Source: JADJQU01 sp035490315
GTDB lineage: Bacteria > Planctomycetota > UBA1135 > GCA-002686595
Length of the DNA stretch: 54,797 nucleotides
Assembly: GCA_035490315.1 (NCBI GenBank)
Contig: DATHET010000346.1
Coordinates: 1-54,797, forward strand
Direction: 5' to 3'
Shown: one piece after another, positions 18,482 to 29,100 of the stretch
Position numbering within the stretch: the stretch's first letter is position 1
How the letters are laid out: each line of letters begins with the position of its first letter
Notes under the pieces: model-generated
Seen by the model: the letters and a program-made list of their open reading frames with translations, nothing else
Databases searched by the model: none
What the model was told of the DNA's origin: nothing
Program-made: the position numbers and the translations under genes

Positions 18482-21256
18482 ATGCCCCCGGTTCGTTCGA
18501 TTTCGGTCCTGATGCCGACCTGGCAAGGGGAAGAATTCCTGGAGCGCGTGCTCCGCGCCTTGGCGGGGCAGGTCTGTCCCATCCCTTGGGATTTCCTGGC
18601 GATCGATTCGGGCTCCACCGATCGGACCCTGGCGATCCTGCGCGAGTTCCAGGCGGACTTCCCGGTCCAGCTTTCGATCGGATCGATCCACAAGACCCAG
18701 TTCGACCACGGCGACACGCGCAACCTGCTCGCGGCGCGCTCGAAAGGGGAGCTGTGCGTGTTCCTGACGCAGGACGCGATTCCGGTTGGATCGAGCTTCC
18801 TGGCCGATCTCGCGCACAACTTCGAGGACCCTCGCGTGGCCGCGGCGACTTGCCGTAATCTGGCGCGTCCGGATGCCGAGCTGCTGACCAAGGTGTTCAG
18901 CGAGAAGGATCCGGGATACACGGCGGGGCGCCGAGAAGTCCGCTTGCCGGACGCCGCGAGCTACGCCGCGATGAATGCACACGAGCGGCGGCTGCTCTAC
19001 AACTTCAACGACGTCGCCAGCGCGGTGCGCCGTTCGATCTGGGAGCACCATCCCTTTCCGCGCACGGAGTTCGGCGAGGACGTGCTCATGGCGCGCGCCC
19101 TTCTCGAGGCGGGACATACCGTGGTCTACGACGACCGCGCCTGCGTCGAGCACAGCCACGATTATTCGCCCGACGAGATGCTCTCGCGCGCGAAGATCGA
19201 CGGGAAGTTCAATGCCGAGTGGCTCGATCGGATCTGCGTCGGCTCGCGCTCCGACGCCGACGTGCTGGTCCAGCGCCAGCTGACCATCGACCGCGCAGCC
19301 CTCGAATCCGCGGGGCTCGACGGCGCGCAGGTGCAGGCTCAATTGCGCATCGCGAAGGACCTGCGCCGCGCGGCCTTCGTCGGCATGTACGAGGGCGGAG
19401 TCACGCGCACGCGCCAGCCCGCGACGGCGGCGCTCTCCAGTCCGCTGCTGCGCATCCTCTACGTCGTCCACGGATTTCCGCCGGACACCCAGGCCGGCAC
19501 GGAGATCTACACGCTCAACCTGGCGCGCGAGATGCAGCGGCGCGGCCACGAGGTCGCCGTCCTGACGCGCGCGCCGGCATCGAAGAGCGAAGCCGAAGGC
19601 GGGCCCGCGGATTTTTCGCTGCGCGCCGAGCGCTACCGCGGCGAGGACTGGCCCAGCGGGGAGTCGCTCGCGGTCTGGCGCATGACGCATCGACTCGAGC
19701 ATCGGCGCCTGCGCGACAGCTTCGACCAGCCGCGGGCTCGCGGGCCCTTCCTCGAGGTCGTCGCGAGCTTCCGGCCGGACGTGTTGCACTTCCAGCACCT
19801 GATCCACCTCTCGGCCGGCCTGGTGCGCGAAGCGGTCGAGCTTGGCCTGGCCACCGTGGTCCACTGCCACGACCTGTGGCCGGTCTGCGCGCGGGTCCAG
19901 GCGATCCGACCTGACGGCGTGCGCTGCGAGGAGAACATGGGCGCGGGCTGCTACCTGTGCGTCAAGGAAAAATGGCTGGAGCACATCCCGGTGGCGAAAG
20001 CCGCGGGCGGATTGCTCGGTCCTGTCGGCGCCCTGCTCGCGTCGGCGGCCGGACAAGGCGAGTATTCCGACCTGATGGCTCGCCAGGAATTTTTGCTCGA
20101 CGCGTGGAGCGCCGCGGATCTGCGCATTTCGCCCAGCCGTTTCGTGCGCTCGAAGCTTCTGGCGACCGGAGCTTTCGATCCGGCGCGGCTCCTTTTTTCG
20201 GAGAACGGCATTCGACAAGACAAGCTGCACCGTCTGTCGAAGCGGCCCGATCCCGAAGGCCGCGTGCGCTTCGGGTTCATCGGCTCGCTGGTCTGGTACA
20301 AGGGCGGCGAAGTCATGCTCCAGGCGATGGCGGAGCTCGCCGGCTCGCGCGCCGTGCTCAACGTCTTCGGAGATTTTTCTCCCGACAGCGATGCGCACCA
20401 CGCGAAATTGCGCGACCTGGCGCGCGGATCGGCAGTCCATTTCCGCGGGCGCTTCGACAATTCCAAGCTGTCCGAGGTCTACACCGAGATCGACGTGTTG
20501 ATCGTGCCGTCGATCTGGTTCGAGAACGCGCCGATCACGATCCAGGAAGCTTTCCTCGCTGGAACTCCGGTGGTGACTTCGAACATCGGTGGCATGGCGG
20601 AATACGTGCGCGACGGAGTTGACGGCCTGCACTTCCAGGTCGGCGACGCGCGCGATCTCGCGAAGTGTCTGCGTCGTTTCCTCGACGAGCCGCGCCTCAT
20701 CGAGCAGCTCTCGCGCGATTTTCCGCGGATCAAGTCCGTCGAGGAGGACGCGGCCGAGATGGAATTCCGCTACCGCGGTCTGGCCGCGCGCCGTCGCACC
20801 TCCAAGCCGCGCACCTGGATCGATTGTCGCGGCGTCGATGCGGCGCGCCGCGAAGGTAGCGTCGATCCCCAGGGCGCCGACATGTTGCTCCTGCGGCCCG
20901 AGGACGGAGCGATCGAGTTCGACCTCGCTTCGGCGGCCGGCGGCAAGCGCGAGATCGAGGTGCAGGTTTTCGGCCTGGCCGCGGAGAAGCGCGTCGAGCT
21001 TGGCGGGCGGGTCCTGATCGACCAGGAAGAGATCGGTCGCATCGCGCCCTTCTCCAGCGCCGGCAAGGAAGGCGTGGTGAGCTTCGTGTTCCAGGCCAAC
21101 GTGCCGCGCTCGGCGCGCTCGCTGCGCCTCGAGTCGCGCACCGCTGCCGGCGCGCGCTCGGTTTTCCTGCGCGTGCAGCGCGTGATCGTGCGCGATCCAA
21201 GGCCCGCGGCCGCGACCAACGGCGCTCGCGCTCCAGGCGCCGGGGTGGGGGCGTGA
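18482..21256 (+). CDS. Bifunctional GT2-GT4 glycosyltransferase with extra C-terminal domain
   Basis: 924 residues from the ATG at 18482. Residues about 5-300 are a GT2 domain (ISVLMPTWQGEEFL, FDHGDTRNLLAA, VFLTQDAIPVG, FGEDVLMARALL), paralogous to the preceding gene. Residues about 320-770 are a GT4/GT-B domain: ILYVVHGFPPDTQAGTEIYT opens the N-lobe, FGFIGSLVWYKGG the C-lobe, and PSIWFENAPITIQEAFLAG carries the nucleotide-binding EX7E-type segment. The last roughly 130 residues (from WIDCRGVDAARREG) are a predicted beta-rich domain without a glycosyltransferase motif. Two transferases on one chain suggest that two consecutive sugars are added in fixed order. The next gene overlaps by four bases. 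Confidence 0.85.
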   Translation: MPPVRSISVLMPTWQGEEFLERVLRALAGQVCPIPWDFLAIDSGSTDRTLAILREFQADFPVQLSIGSIHKTQFDHGDTRNLLAARSKGELCVFLTQDAIPVGSSFLADLAHNFEDPRVAAATCRNLARPDAELLTKVFSEKDPGYTAGRREVRLPDAASYAAMNAHERRLLYNFNDVASAVRRSIWEHHPFPRTEFGEDVLMARALLEAGHTVVYDDRACVEHSHDYSPDEMLSRAKIDGKFNAEWLDRICVGSRSDADVLVQRQLTIDRAALESAGLDGAQVQAQLRIAKDLRRAAFVGMYEGGVTRTRQPATAALSSPLLRILYVVHGFPPDTQAGTEIYTLNLAREMQRRGHEVAVLTRAPASKSEAEGGPADFSLRAERYRGEDWPSGESLAVWRMTHRLEHRRLRDSFDQPRARGPFLEVVASFRPDVLHFQHLIHLSAGLVREAVELGLATVVHCHDLWPVCARVQAIRPDGVRCEENMGAGCYLCVKEKWLEHIPVAKAAGGLLGPVGALLASAAGQGEYSDLMARQEFLLDAWSAADLRISPSRFVRSKLLATGAFDPARLLFSENGIRQDKLHRLSKRPDPEGRVRFGFIGSLVWYKGGEVMLQAMAELAGSRAVLNVFGDFSPDSDAHHAKLRDLARGSAVHFRGRFDNSKLSEVYTEIDVLIVPSIWFENAPITIQEAFLAGTPVVTSNIGGMAEYVRDGVDGLHFQVGDARDLAKCLRRFLDEPRLIEQLSRDFPRIKSVEEDAAEMEFRYRGLAARRRTSKPRTWIDCRGVDAARREGSVDPQGADMLLLRPEDGAIEFDLASAAGGKREIEVQVFGLAAEKRVELGGRVLIDQEEIGRIAPFSSAGKEGVVSFVFQANVPRSARSLRLESRTAAGARSVFLRVQRVIVRDPRPAAATNGARAPGAGVGA

Positions 21257-22572
21257 AACGCTTCCTCGACAAGCTGCTCGGCCGGCGCTCGCGCCCCGCG
21301 CTGATCCACCAGGCCTCGCATGGCGCTCCGCGGCATTCCGCTCTGACGCTGGAGAGCCTGCGCGTCGTGCCCGGTCCGCCGATCACCACGGCCCAGCTGC
21401 CGCGCGTCGCGATCATCATCCTCAACTACAACGGCCGCCATCACCTCGAAGGCTGCTTCTCCTCGCTCGCGGCCCTCGACTACCCCAAGGACCGCCTCGA
21501 GGTGATCCTGATCGACAATGGGTCCGACGACGGCAGCGCCCAGGAGATGCGTGAGCGCCATCGCTGGGTGCGCTTGATCGAGAACGCGCGCAACCTGGGC
21601 TTCACCGGCGGCTGCAACCAGGGCGCGAAGGTCGCGGACACGGCCGAGCTGCTGGTTTTCCTGAACAATGACATGCGCGTCGAGCCGCGCTGGCTCGCGG
21701 AACTGGTCGCGCCGATCGTGCGCGGCGAGTGCAAGGCGACCAGCGCGAAAATGTTCTCGTGGGACGGGAAGCTGATCAATTCCGTCGGCGGCGGAATGAA
21801 CTTCCACGGCATGGGCATCCAGACCGGCTACATGGAAACGCCCGGGCCCGAGCACGACATCCCGCGCAAGACCCTGTTTGCCTGCGGCGGCGCGATGGCG
21901 ATCGACAAGCGCGTCTTCCACGAAGTCGGCGGCTTCGATCCGGAGTTCTTCGCTTACTACGAGGACGTCGATCTCGGCTGGCGGATGTGGATCCTGGGCC
22001 ATTCGATCCACTACGTGCCGAGCGCGGTGTGCTACCACCACCACTCGAGCACCAGCCGCACGTTCCCGCCAGAGACGCTGCGCGTGCTGCAGGTTCGCAA
22101 CCCGCTGTACTCCTGCTTCAAGAACTACGACGACGAGAATCTGCGCAAGGTCCTGCCCGCGATGCTGGCCCTCGCGATCCGGCGCATGCTCTTGATCTCA
22201 GGCATTCCGAGCGACCGGCCGTTCCGGATCGAGGACGTCGACCTCGACCGGCCGGGGGCGATCGGCAAGCTGATCGACAAGGCCAAGCGCGGCTTCGATC
22301 CCGACATGCTGCTGCGCCGCAACGCAGGCGCCGACCTGATCGCGATCAACGATCTGCTCGGCAACTGGGAGCACTGGACCGCGCGGCGCAACGACGTGCA
22401 GCGCGCGCGGCTGCGGCCCGACAGCGAGATCTTTCCGCTGTTCATGAAGCCGATGTGGTGCATCGAGGACGAAAGCGCCTACCAGGCCCTGCACAACGGC
22501 ATCACGCGCTTCATGGGCATCGAGGCCTTGTTCGACGGCCTCTCGATCCACGGGCGCGACCCGTACCGTTGA
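21253..22572 (+). CDS. GT2-family glycosyltransferase
   Basis: 439 residues from a GTG overlapping the previous stop (GTGA). An N-terminal extension of about 45 residues precedes the GT2 domain. The landmarks are VAIIILNYNGRHHLEGC, VILIDNGSDDGSA, NLGFTGGCNQGA, the metal site FLNNDMRV and FAYYEDVDLGWRMWILG. This set is typical of GT2 enzymes related to WbbL/rhamnosyl and mycofactocin-type transferases, with a C-terminal helical region after the EDVD motif. It is cytoplasmic or membrane-peripheral, with no transmembrane segment. It sits between the fused transferase and a DPM1-like gene and is presumably part of the same glycan assembly set. Confidence 0.88.
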   Translation: MKRFLDKLLGRRSRPALIHQASHGAPRHSALTLESLRVVPGPPITTAQLPRVAIIILNYNGRHHLEGCFSSLAALDYPKDRLEVILIDNGSDDGSAQEMRERHRWVRLIENARNLGFTGGCNQGAKVADTAELLVFLNNDMRVEPRWLAELVAPIVRGECKATSAKMFSWDGKLINSVGGGMNFHGMGIQTGYMETPGPEHDIPRKTLFACGGAMAIDKRVFHEVGGFDPEFFAYYEDVDLGWRMWILGHSIHYVPSAVCYHHHSSTSRTFPPETLRVLQVRNPLYSCFKNYDDENLRKVLPAMLALAIRRMLLISGIPSDRPFRIEDVDLDRPGAIGKLIDKAKRGFDPDMLLRRNAGADLIAINDLLGNWEHWTARRNDVQRARLRPDSEIFPLFMKPMWCIEDESAYQALHNGITRFMGIEALFDGLSIHGRDPYR

Positions 22573-22582
22573 GCGCAGCGCG

Positions 22583-23272
22583 ATGAAACTCTCGGTCGTC
22601 ATCCCGGTCTACAACGAGGAGCGCACGCTCAAGGAGATCGTGCGCCGCGTGCAGGCCGTGCCTTTCGACAAGGAGCTGGTGCTCGTCAACGATTGCTCGA
22701 AGGACCGCACGCGCGAGATCATGGGCGAGCTCGAGCGCGAGTACACGAACGTGCGCTGCTTCCACCACGAAGTGAACCAGGGCAAGGGCGGCGCTCTGCG
22801 CACGGGCTTCGCGCAGGTCCAGGGCGACGTGGTCCTGATCCAGGACGCCGATCTGGAATACGACCCCGCGGATTATCCGGTGCTCTTGCGGCCGATCCTC
22901 GAGAACAAGGCGGACGTCGTGTTCGGCAGCCGCTTCCTCGGCGGGCCCTACATGCGCGTGCACCTGTTCTATCACTACGTCGGCAACCGCCTGCTGACCT
23001 TGATGTCGAACTGCTTCACCAACTTGAACCTGTCGGACATGGAGACCTGCTACAAGGTCTTCACGCGCAAGGTGGCGGATCGGCTGGACATCCGCTCGCG
23101 AACTTTTGCGGTCGAGCCCGAGATCACGGCCAAGGTGGCGAAGATGCGCGTGCGCGTCTACGAGGTTCCGATCAGCTACGCGGGCCGCGACTACTCCGAG
23201 GGGAAGAAGATCGGTCCCAAGGATGCGGTGATCGCCTTCTTCGCGATTGTTCGTTGGTCGCTCTTCCCGTAA
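22583..23272 (+). CDS. GT2-family glycosyltransferase, dolichyl-phosphate-mannose-synthase-like
   Basis: 229 residues. The short single-domain form without membrane helices matches DPM1-type enzymes: LSVVIPVYNEERTL, VLVNDCSKDRT, NQGKGGALRTGF, the metal motif IQDADLEYDP, and VVFGSRFLGG. The later GRDYSEGKKIGPKDA is the conserved C-terminal signature of polyprenyl-phosphate glycosyltransferases. These load a sugar onto polyprenyl phosphate at the membrane. It starts 10 bases after the previous stop and closes the four-gene glycosyltransferase run. Confidence 0.9.
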   Translation: MKLSVVIPVYNEERTLKEIVRRVQAVPFDKELVLVNDCSKDRTREIMGELEREYTNVRCFHHEVNQGKGGALRTGFAQVQGDVVLIQDADLEYDPADYPVLLRPILENKADVVFGSRFLGGPYMRVHLFYHYVGNRLLTLMSNCFTNLNLSDMETCYKVFTRKVADRLDIRSRTFAVEPEITAKVAKMRVRVYEVPISYAGRDYSEGKKIGPKDAVIAFFAIVRWSLFP

Positions 23273-23316
23273 TTTGATCCTCTGCTCGGCGCGCGCCGGC
23301 GAGCGGAAGATCCACG

Positions 23317-26100
23317 GTGACTCGAGCAGATTTTCGCACGTTCCTAGGTCTCGAAGGCGGATTCGTGGGCCTCGCCGCGCGCGAGCTGCTCAGGGTTCAC
23401 GGGAGTGCGCTGGCGAAGCTGGTCGTCGTGGTGCCCGGCCGCCGCGCCGGGCGCAAGCTGCTCGAGGCCTTGGCGCTCCAGGCCGGCGCGATCGAGCCGC
23501 CGCGCATCGTCACCGAGGCCGGCTTGCCGCAAGCCCTGTCGCGTCAGCGCTGGAACCTGGCTTCGCAGGCGGCGCGCGAGTGGGCCTGGCTTGAGGCGCT
23601 CACGCGGGCGACGACGGCGGAACTTGCGGCATTTGCGCCTGCGTCCGAGTCGATCGATGGGCTGGCGGCAAGGCTTTCGCTGGCTCGGCAGCTCGCCGCG
23701 CTCGATCGCGAAGTCGCGGCCCAGGAAGGCCGCGACGGAAAGCTCGGCGGCTTCACGGGGACGGTGTCGAAGGCACGTCTCGCGGCCCTTGCCCTGCTCT
23801 CCGCGCGCGTCGGGGAGATTCTCGAGCGCGCTAGTCGAGTCGACCCGGCGCGCGCGATCGCGCGCCTTGCCGACCCCGCCTCGCGCCGCGACGACGTTCA
23901 GGTCGTTCTCGCCGGAGTGGTCGAGATCTCGCCTGCCCTGCGCGCCCTGCTCGAATCGCTCAGTCCGAGACCGCTCGCGCTGATCCAGGCCGGCCAGGAT
24001 CACGCCGCGGGATTCGACGAGCTCGGCGCGCTGGTCGCGGAATATTGGGAAGCCCAGGCGATTCCTCTGCGCGACGCGGACTGGCTGACGGTCGACGATC
24101 CGGCCGCAGCGGTCACGGCCAGCCTGGAATGGATCGGCGGACTGCCGCCCGGGACGCAGAGCGATCAGCTCGCGATCGGCGTGCTCGGCGGAGAGCTTCT
24201 GCCCGGGCTCGCCCACGCCATCGAGGGCCGCGGAGGCAGCTTGCACGCCGCGGCCGGCGAGCCGGTGGCCGTGAGCGCGCCCTGGCTCGCGCTCGACGCC
24301 TTGCACGCCTGGCTCGCGCGCGAGGATTTTTCCGCGCTGGCCGCCGCTCTGCGCCACCCGGACATCGAAGCCTGCTTGCGCCGCGGCGAGGATCCGCGCG
24401 CGGCGCCAGCGAGCCTCGCGCAGCTCGATACGTGGCATGCCGAGCACCTGCCCGACAGCTTGCGCGGCAAGCTGCCCGGTCAGGATCCGCTGAGTCTCGA
24501 CGTCAGCCGCACACGCGACGCGCTGCGCGCGCTGTGCGCGGAGCTCGCCGTCCCGGAGTCGCGCCCGCTTTCCGCATGGACCTCGACGATCGTGTCCTTG
24601 CTCTGCCGTCTTTTCCCCGCGATCTCGAGCGAGGACGCCGCCGCGCTGCGCACGCGATCCGGTCTCGAGGCCTTCGCGGATCTCGCGCAGGATCTGCAGA
24701 GCTTCGATGCCGACTTCGGTTCCACTGCAATTCGCGGCGGAGAGGCCCTGCGCTTGTGGCTGGACTGGACCGCGGATCATTCCCTGGGCGCGGCCTCGAC
24801 TCCCGGCGCGATCGAGGCCCTGGGCTGGCTCGAGCTCTCGATGGAGGAGGCGCCCTTCCTGCTCCTGGTCGGTCTCAACGACGGCTGGGTGCCGCAGAAC
24901 CAACGCGCGGAGCCGTTGCTCGGCGAGGAAGACGCCGAGTCGCGCGGCGCACGCTCGCGCACGCGACTCGCGCGCGATGCCCACGCCTTGATGGCGATCG
25001 TGCTGCAGCGTCGAGGCGGATCGGGAAGCAGCGGCTTGCGCGCGCTCTCCTTGCGCCGCGGAGCCGGCGGAGATCCGCTGCGGCCGAGCAGGCTCCTGTT
25101 CCACACCGACCAGGCCACGGCGATCGCCCGCGGGCGCGCATTCTTTTGCGATCACCCCGACAGCGCTGCGCCGACGTTCCACGCGGAGGCACCCGCGCCC
25201 CGCTCGCCGCCGGTCTTCCCGATGTCGAGCCCGAAGCGGATCGACACGGTGCGCGTCACCGATTTCAAGCAGTTCCTCCGCTCGCCTTACCTCTATTACC
25301 TCCAGCGAGTTCTCGGACTCGAGCGCGTGCGCGACGACGCCTGGGAGATCGACGCCAAGGGCATCGGCGATCTGCTGCACAACGTGCTCGAGCTCTTCGC
25401 GCGCAGCGATGAGCGCGACAGCCAGGATGCCAAGCGGATCGAGGAAGTCGTCGTCGCGGGCTTGCGCGAGCATTCCAGGAATCGCTTCGGCGAACGGCCC
25501 CTGCCCGCGGTCCGATTGCAGCTGCAACAATTGGAGCGGCGCCTGATCGTCTTCGCACAGCGCCAGGCCGAGGTGGCTCGCCAGGGTTGGCGCATCCACG
25601 AAGTCGAATTGAAATTGCAGGACGCATCCCTCGACGTCGACGGCGTCACCGTGGCGATCACCGGCCGCGTCGACCGCATCGACCGCCACGCGGCCAGCGG
25701 GCGCTGGCGCATCCTCGATTACAAGAGCGGCGACGATGGCCACGAGCCGCGCAAGGCGCACGTCAACCGGAACGGGTGGACCGACCTGCAGCTGCCTCTG
25801 TACCGACATTTCCTGCGCGAGCGCCTGGCCGGCGAAATCGAGCTCGGCTACTTCGCGATCCCGCGCAAGCTCGAGGAATGCGGCGTGTACATCGCGGAAT
25901 TCCAGGACCAGGAGCTCGACGCCGCGCTGGAAGAAGCGCGGCGATTGTTGCGCGAAATGCTGGCCGGAGATTTCGCGCGCATCGGACGCGCGGCCCCGAC
26001 CGATCGTGTGCAGCGCGCTCTCTGCGGACTCTCGCTGCTCTCCTTGGACGACGAGGCCAGCGATGAAGCAACCGATGGCGACGAGGAGTGCGCGGAATGA
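23317..26100 (+). CDS. AddB-like PD-(D/E)XK nuclease subunit
   Basis: 927 residues from a GTG at 23317. The C-terminal third is a PD-(D/E)XK nuclease: DFKQFLRSPYLYYLQRVLGL, GIGDLLHNVLELF (the His of the RecB family), and the catalytic ILDYKSG followed by LQLPLYRHF. The N-terminal two thirds look like an inactivated SF1 helicase, as in AddB, and no Walker A motif is present. AddB from Bacillus has four cysteines holding a 4Fe-4S cluster around the nuclease; here the first is Ser (RSPY for CP) and the C-terminal group is absent. The partner gene overlaps by four bases (ATGA). The role would be double-strand-break end processing for recombination. Confidence 0.75.
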   Translation: MTRADFRTFLGLEGGFVGLAARELLRVHGSALAKLVVVVPGRRAGRKLLEALALQAGAIEPPRIVTEAGLPQALSRQRWNLASQAAREWAWLEALTRATTAELAAFAPASESIDGLAARLSLARQLAALDREVAAQEGRDGKLGGFTGTVSKARLAALALLSARVGEILERASRVDPARAIARLADPASRRDDVQVVLAGVVEISPALRALLESLSPRPLALIQAGQDHAAGFDELGALVAEYWEAQAIPLRDADWLTVDDPAAAVTASLEWIGGLPPGTQSDQLAIGVLGGELLPGLAHAIEGRGGSLHAAAGEPVAVSAPWLALDALHAWLAREDFSALAAALRHPDIEACLRRGEDPRAAPASLAQLDTWHAEHLPDSLRGKLPGQDPLSLDVSRTRDALRALCAELAVPESRPLSAWTSTIVSLLCRLFPAISSEDAAALRTRSGLEAFADLAQDLQSFDADFGSTAIRGGEALRLWLDWTADHSLGAASTPGAIEALGWLELSMEEAPFLLLVGLNDGWVPQNQRAEPLLGEEDAESRGARSRTRLARDAHALMAIVLQRRGGSGSSGLRALSLRRGAGGDPLRPSRLLFHTDQATAIARGRAFFCDHPDSAAPTFHAEAPAPRSPPVFPMSSPKRIDTVRVTDFKQFLRSPYLYYLQRVLGLERVRDDAWEIDAKGIGDLLHNVLELFARSDERDSQDAKRIEEVVVAGLREHSRNRFGERPLPAVRLQLQQLERRLIVFAQRQAEVARQGWRIHEVELKLQDASLDVDGVTVAITGRVDRIDRHAASGRWRILDYKSGDDGHEPRKAHVNRNGWTDLQLPLYRHFLRERLAGEIELGYFAIPRKLEECGVYIAEFQDQELDAALEEARRLLREMLAGDFARIGRAAPTDRVQRALCGLSLLSLDDEASDEATDGDEECAE

Positions 26101-29100
26101 GCCGCGTGGATTGCATGGTGCTGCTCGCCAGCGCTGGGACGGGCAAGACCTTCCAGCTCACCAACCGCTTGCTGCGCCTGTACGCAAGCGACGTCAATCC
26201 GCGCAAGATCCTGGCCTCGACCTTCACGCGCAAAGCCGCGGGCGAGATCCTCGAGCGGCTGATCGAGAGACTCTGCGCCGCTTGCGAGTCCGAGGAGGCT
26301 TGCGCGAAGCTCGGCCGGGAGATCGGCGTCGAGCTCGACCGCGCGAACGCCATCGAGCTCACGTCGCAGCTCCTGCGGCGCATCGATCGCCTGCGCATCT
26401 CGACCCTGGACGCCTGGTTCCAGGAGCGCGTTCAAGCAGCCTCCTTCGAGCTCGGACTTCCCGGCGACTGGGAGATCAGCGACCCCGAGCTCGAGCGTCG
26501 TATGTACGCCCGAGCACTCTCGCGGGCCCTGGATCGGCCGCGGACTCGCACCGAGTGGACCACGCTGATCTCCGACCTCAAGCGCGGCGGAGCGGAGTCG
26601 CGCGTGCACGCCGGGATGCTCGCGAGCCTGGGCGCGGGCGCGCGCTTCGCCCGCGAGTGCACGCCGGATGCGTGGGATTTTCCTGCTCCCCTGGCCGACG
26701 TCGATCCCTCGGACTTCGCGCGTGCCCGCGTCGCGCTCGAGCGGCTCGAGGTCCCGCTGAACAAGTCGGGCAAGCCGCGCCGGCACTACGCCAATGCCCA
26801 GACGAACCTCGCGCGCTGCGCGGACGAGCAGGATTGGACCGGCTTCGCGAAATTACGGCTCGTCGAGCGCGTGCTGGACGGCACGCTGGTCTTCGACTCG
26901 ACTGGAATCCCGCCGGAATGGGCCGAGTGCGTGCGCATGCTCGCGCAGCGAGCCGCCCATCGCACCGCGAGGGTCCTGTGCGCGCAGAACGCGGCGATGC
27001 GAAGCCTGGTCGGCGATTTCCTGCAGGAGCTCGACCTCGCGATGCGGCTGGAGCGGCGCATGTCCTTCGACGAGCTTCCGCGTCTGCTCGCCGCGCGCAC
27101 CGCGGATTCGAGCGCGGAAGTCGATCACCTGCTGCTCGACGAATTCCAGGACACCTCGCGCCTGCAATGGCGCGCCCTCGAGCGCGGCGTCGAGGCGATG
27201 ATCGATCTTTCGGACGCGAGCTTCTTCTGCGTGGGGGACGTCAAGCAATCGATCTACGCCTGGCGCGACGGCAATCCGTTGCTGCTGGCGCAGCTCGGCC
27301 AGCGCCTGTCGCTTCCCAGCCAGACCCTGGCTTTGAATTTCCGCTCTTCGGCGGCGGTGCTCGACTTCGTCAACCAGGTCTTCGAGGACATCGCGAGGAA
27401 CGATGCGCTCAAGAAAGACGCGGCCGCGCTCGCGGCTTCGCGGCAGTTCGAAGCCGCATTCGAGCGCCACCATCCCGACAAACAGCTCGAAGGCCGCGTG
27501 CGCCTGTGGTTCGGGCCCAAGATCGTCGAGCCCCAGGTCAAGCCGCGCGAGGACGCGCGTCTGGAGCGCGGCGTCGCCCTGGCGCTCGAGCTGCAGCGCG
27601 CCCATCCCGAGTGGACTCTGGCCTTTCTCCTCCGCAAGAAAAAGCTCGTGCCCGCGCTGCTCGAGCGTCTCAAGCGCGAAGGCCTGCAGGCCAGCGGCGA
27701 GGGCGGCAATCCCTTGACCGATTCCAGCGCGGTCAATGCGGCGCTGTCGCTGCTCGAGTTCGCCGACCATCCGGCGGACGATTACCTCGCGTTCCACCTG
27801 GAGACTTCGCCGCTCGCCGGATTCGCCGGCCTCTCGCCGCAGGCAAGCCGCGAGTCTCGCGTCGCCGCGTCGCGCGCGCTGCTCGAGCGCTGGATCGCGG
27901 TCGGAGCCGCGGGGATCCTCGCCGAGCTCGAGCCGCTGATCGCCCGGAACTACGGCGCTTTCGATCAGCGACGTTTCGCGCAATTGCTGGCCCTTGCTCA
28001 ACGTCTCGAGCCCTCGGAGCCCCTGCGGCCGGCCCAGTTCGCGGCGCGCCTCGCGAACGAGCGCGTGCCCGATCCGGCCAGCTCGCGCATCCAGGTGATG
28101 ACCGTGCACGGAGCCAAGGGCCGGGAATTCGACGCGGTGATCCTGCTCGACCTCGACCAGCCGCTCAACAAGGGTGGAGATCGCGGCCTGGTCGCGCTGC
28201 GCCGCGACGGCGATCCGCGCGCGGCCTACGACGTCGTGACCCACACGCTGTGCAACGAGGAAGCGCTGTTGATTCCCGAGCTGCACGCTGTCCAGATCGC
28301 GGCCAAGTCGACGCGCATCCTGGAGGAGCTGTGCATTCTCTATGTCGCGCTGACGCGCGCCGTGCACCACATCGAGCTCGTGGTCGACTTCCCCGGCGAG
28401 AACCTGGCGAAGACTTCGTTCGCGGGCATCCTGCTGCAAGGCCTGGGCGTCGACAGGCTCGAGCCATCGAGCGTGGTGTGGGACGACCAGTGGGGAGAGC
28501 CGCTGAGCCACGCCGAGGGCGTCGCGCCGCCGCGGATCGTTCCAGAGCCGCGCGCGAGCGCGCCGATCGCCTTGCTGGCCGGGAACTCCGGCCTGGGCAA
28601 GCGTGCACCGTCCGATCAGGGAGCTGGCGCGGCGCGCGCAACGCTCGAGCTGTTCCAGTCCGACAGCGCGCGGCGGCGCGGCCTGCTATGGCACGCCTGG
28701 CTCGAGGGCATCGAGTGGAGCGAGGACACAGCGCGCGATCCCGCGACCCTGCTCGCGCGAGCGCGCGAGCTCGGCTTTGCCTGGGCAGAGTCGCGAGACG
28801 CCGTCGAATTCATGGCGGCGTTGGCCCAGCCGCAGGTGCAGCACGAGCTTTCGCGCGCCCAGTCCGCGCTGCGCCTGAGTTGCGAGCCGGGCGACCTGCG
28901 CCTTCTGCGCGAGCTGCGCTTCGCTTTCGTGCGCGAAGCCCCCAGCGGGCGCGAGCTGGTGTCCGGCGCCCTCGACCGCGCGATCGTCTCGCGCACCACG
29001 CGGCGCGCGGCGATCGTCGACTTCAAGACCGACCAGGTCGCGTCCTTCGACGAAGCCGCGATGCAGGAACGCGCGCGCTCCTACCGACCGCAGCTCGAGC

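Noticed and set aside
18182..20632. 816-codon - strand frame opposite the GT2-GT4 gene
   Set aside because: No recognisable domain; codon third positions fit the + strand gene.
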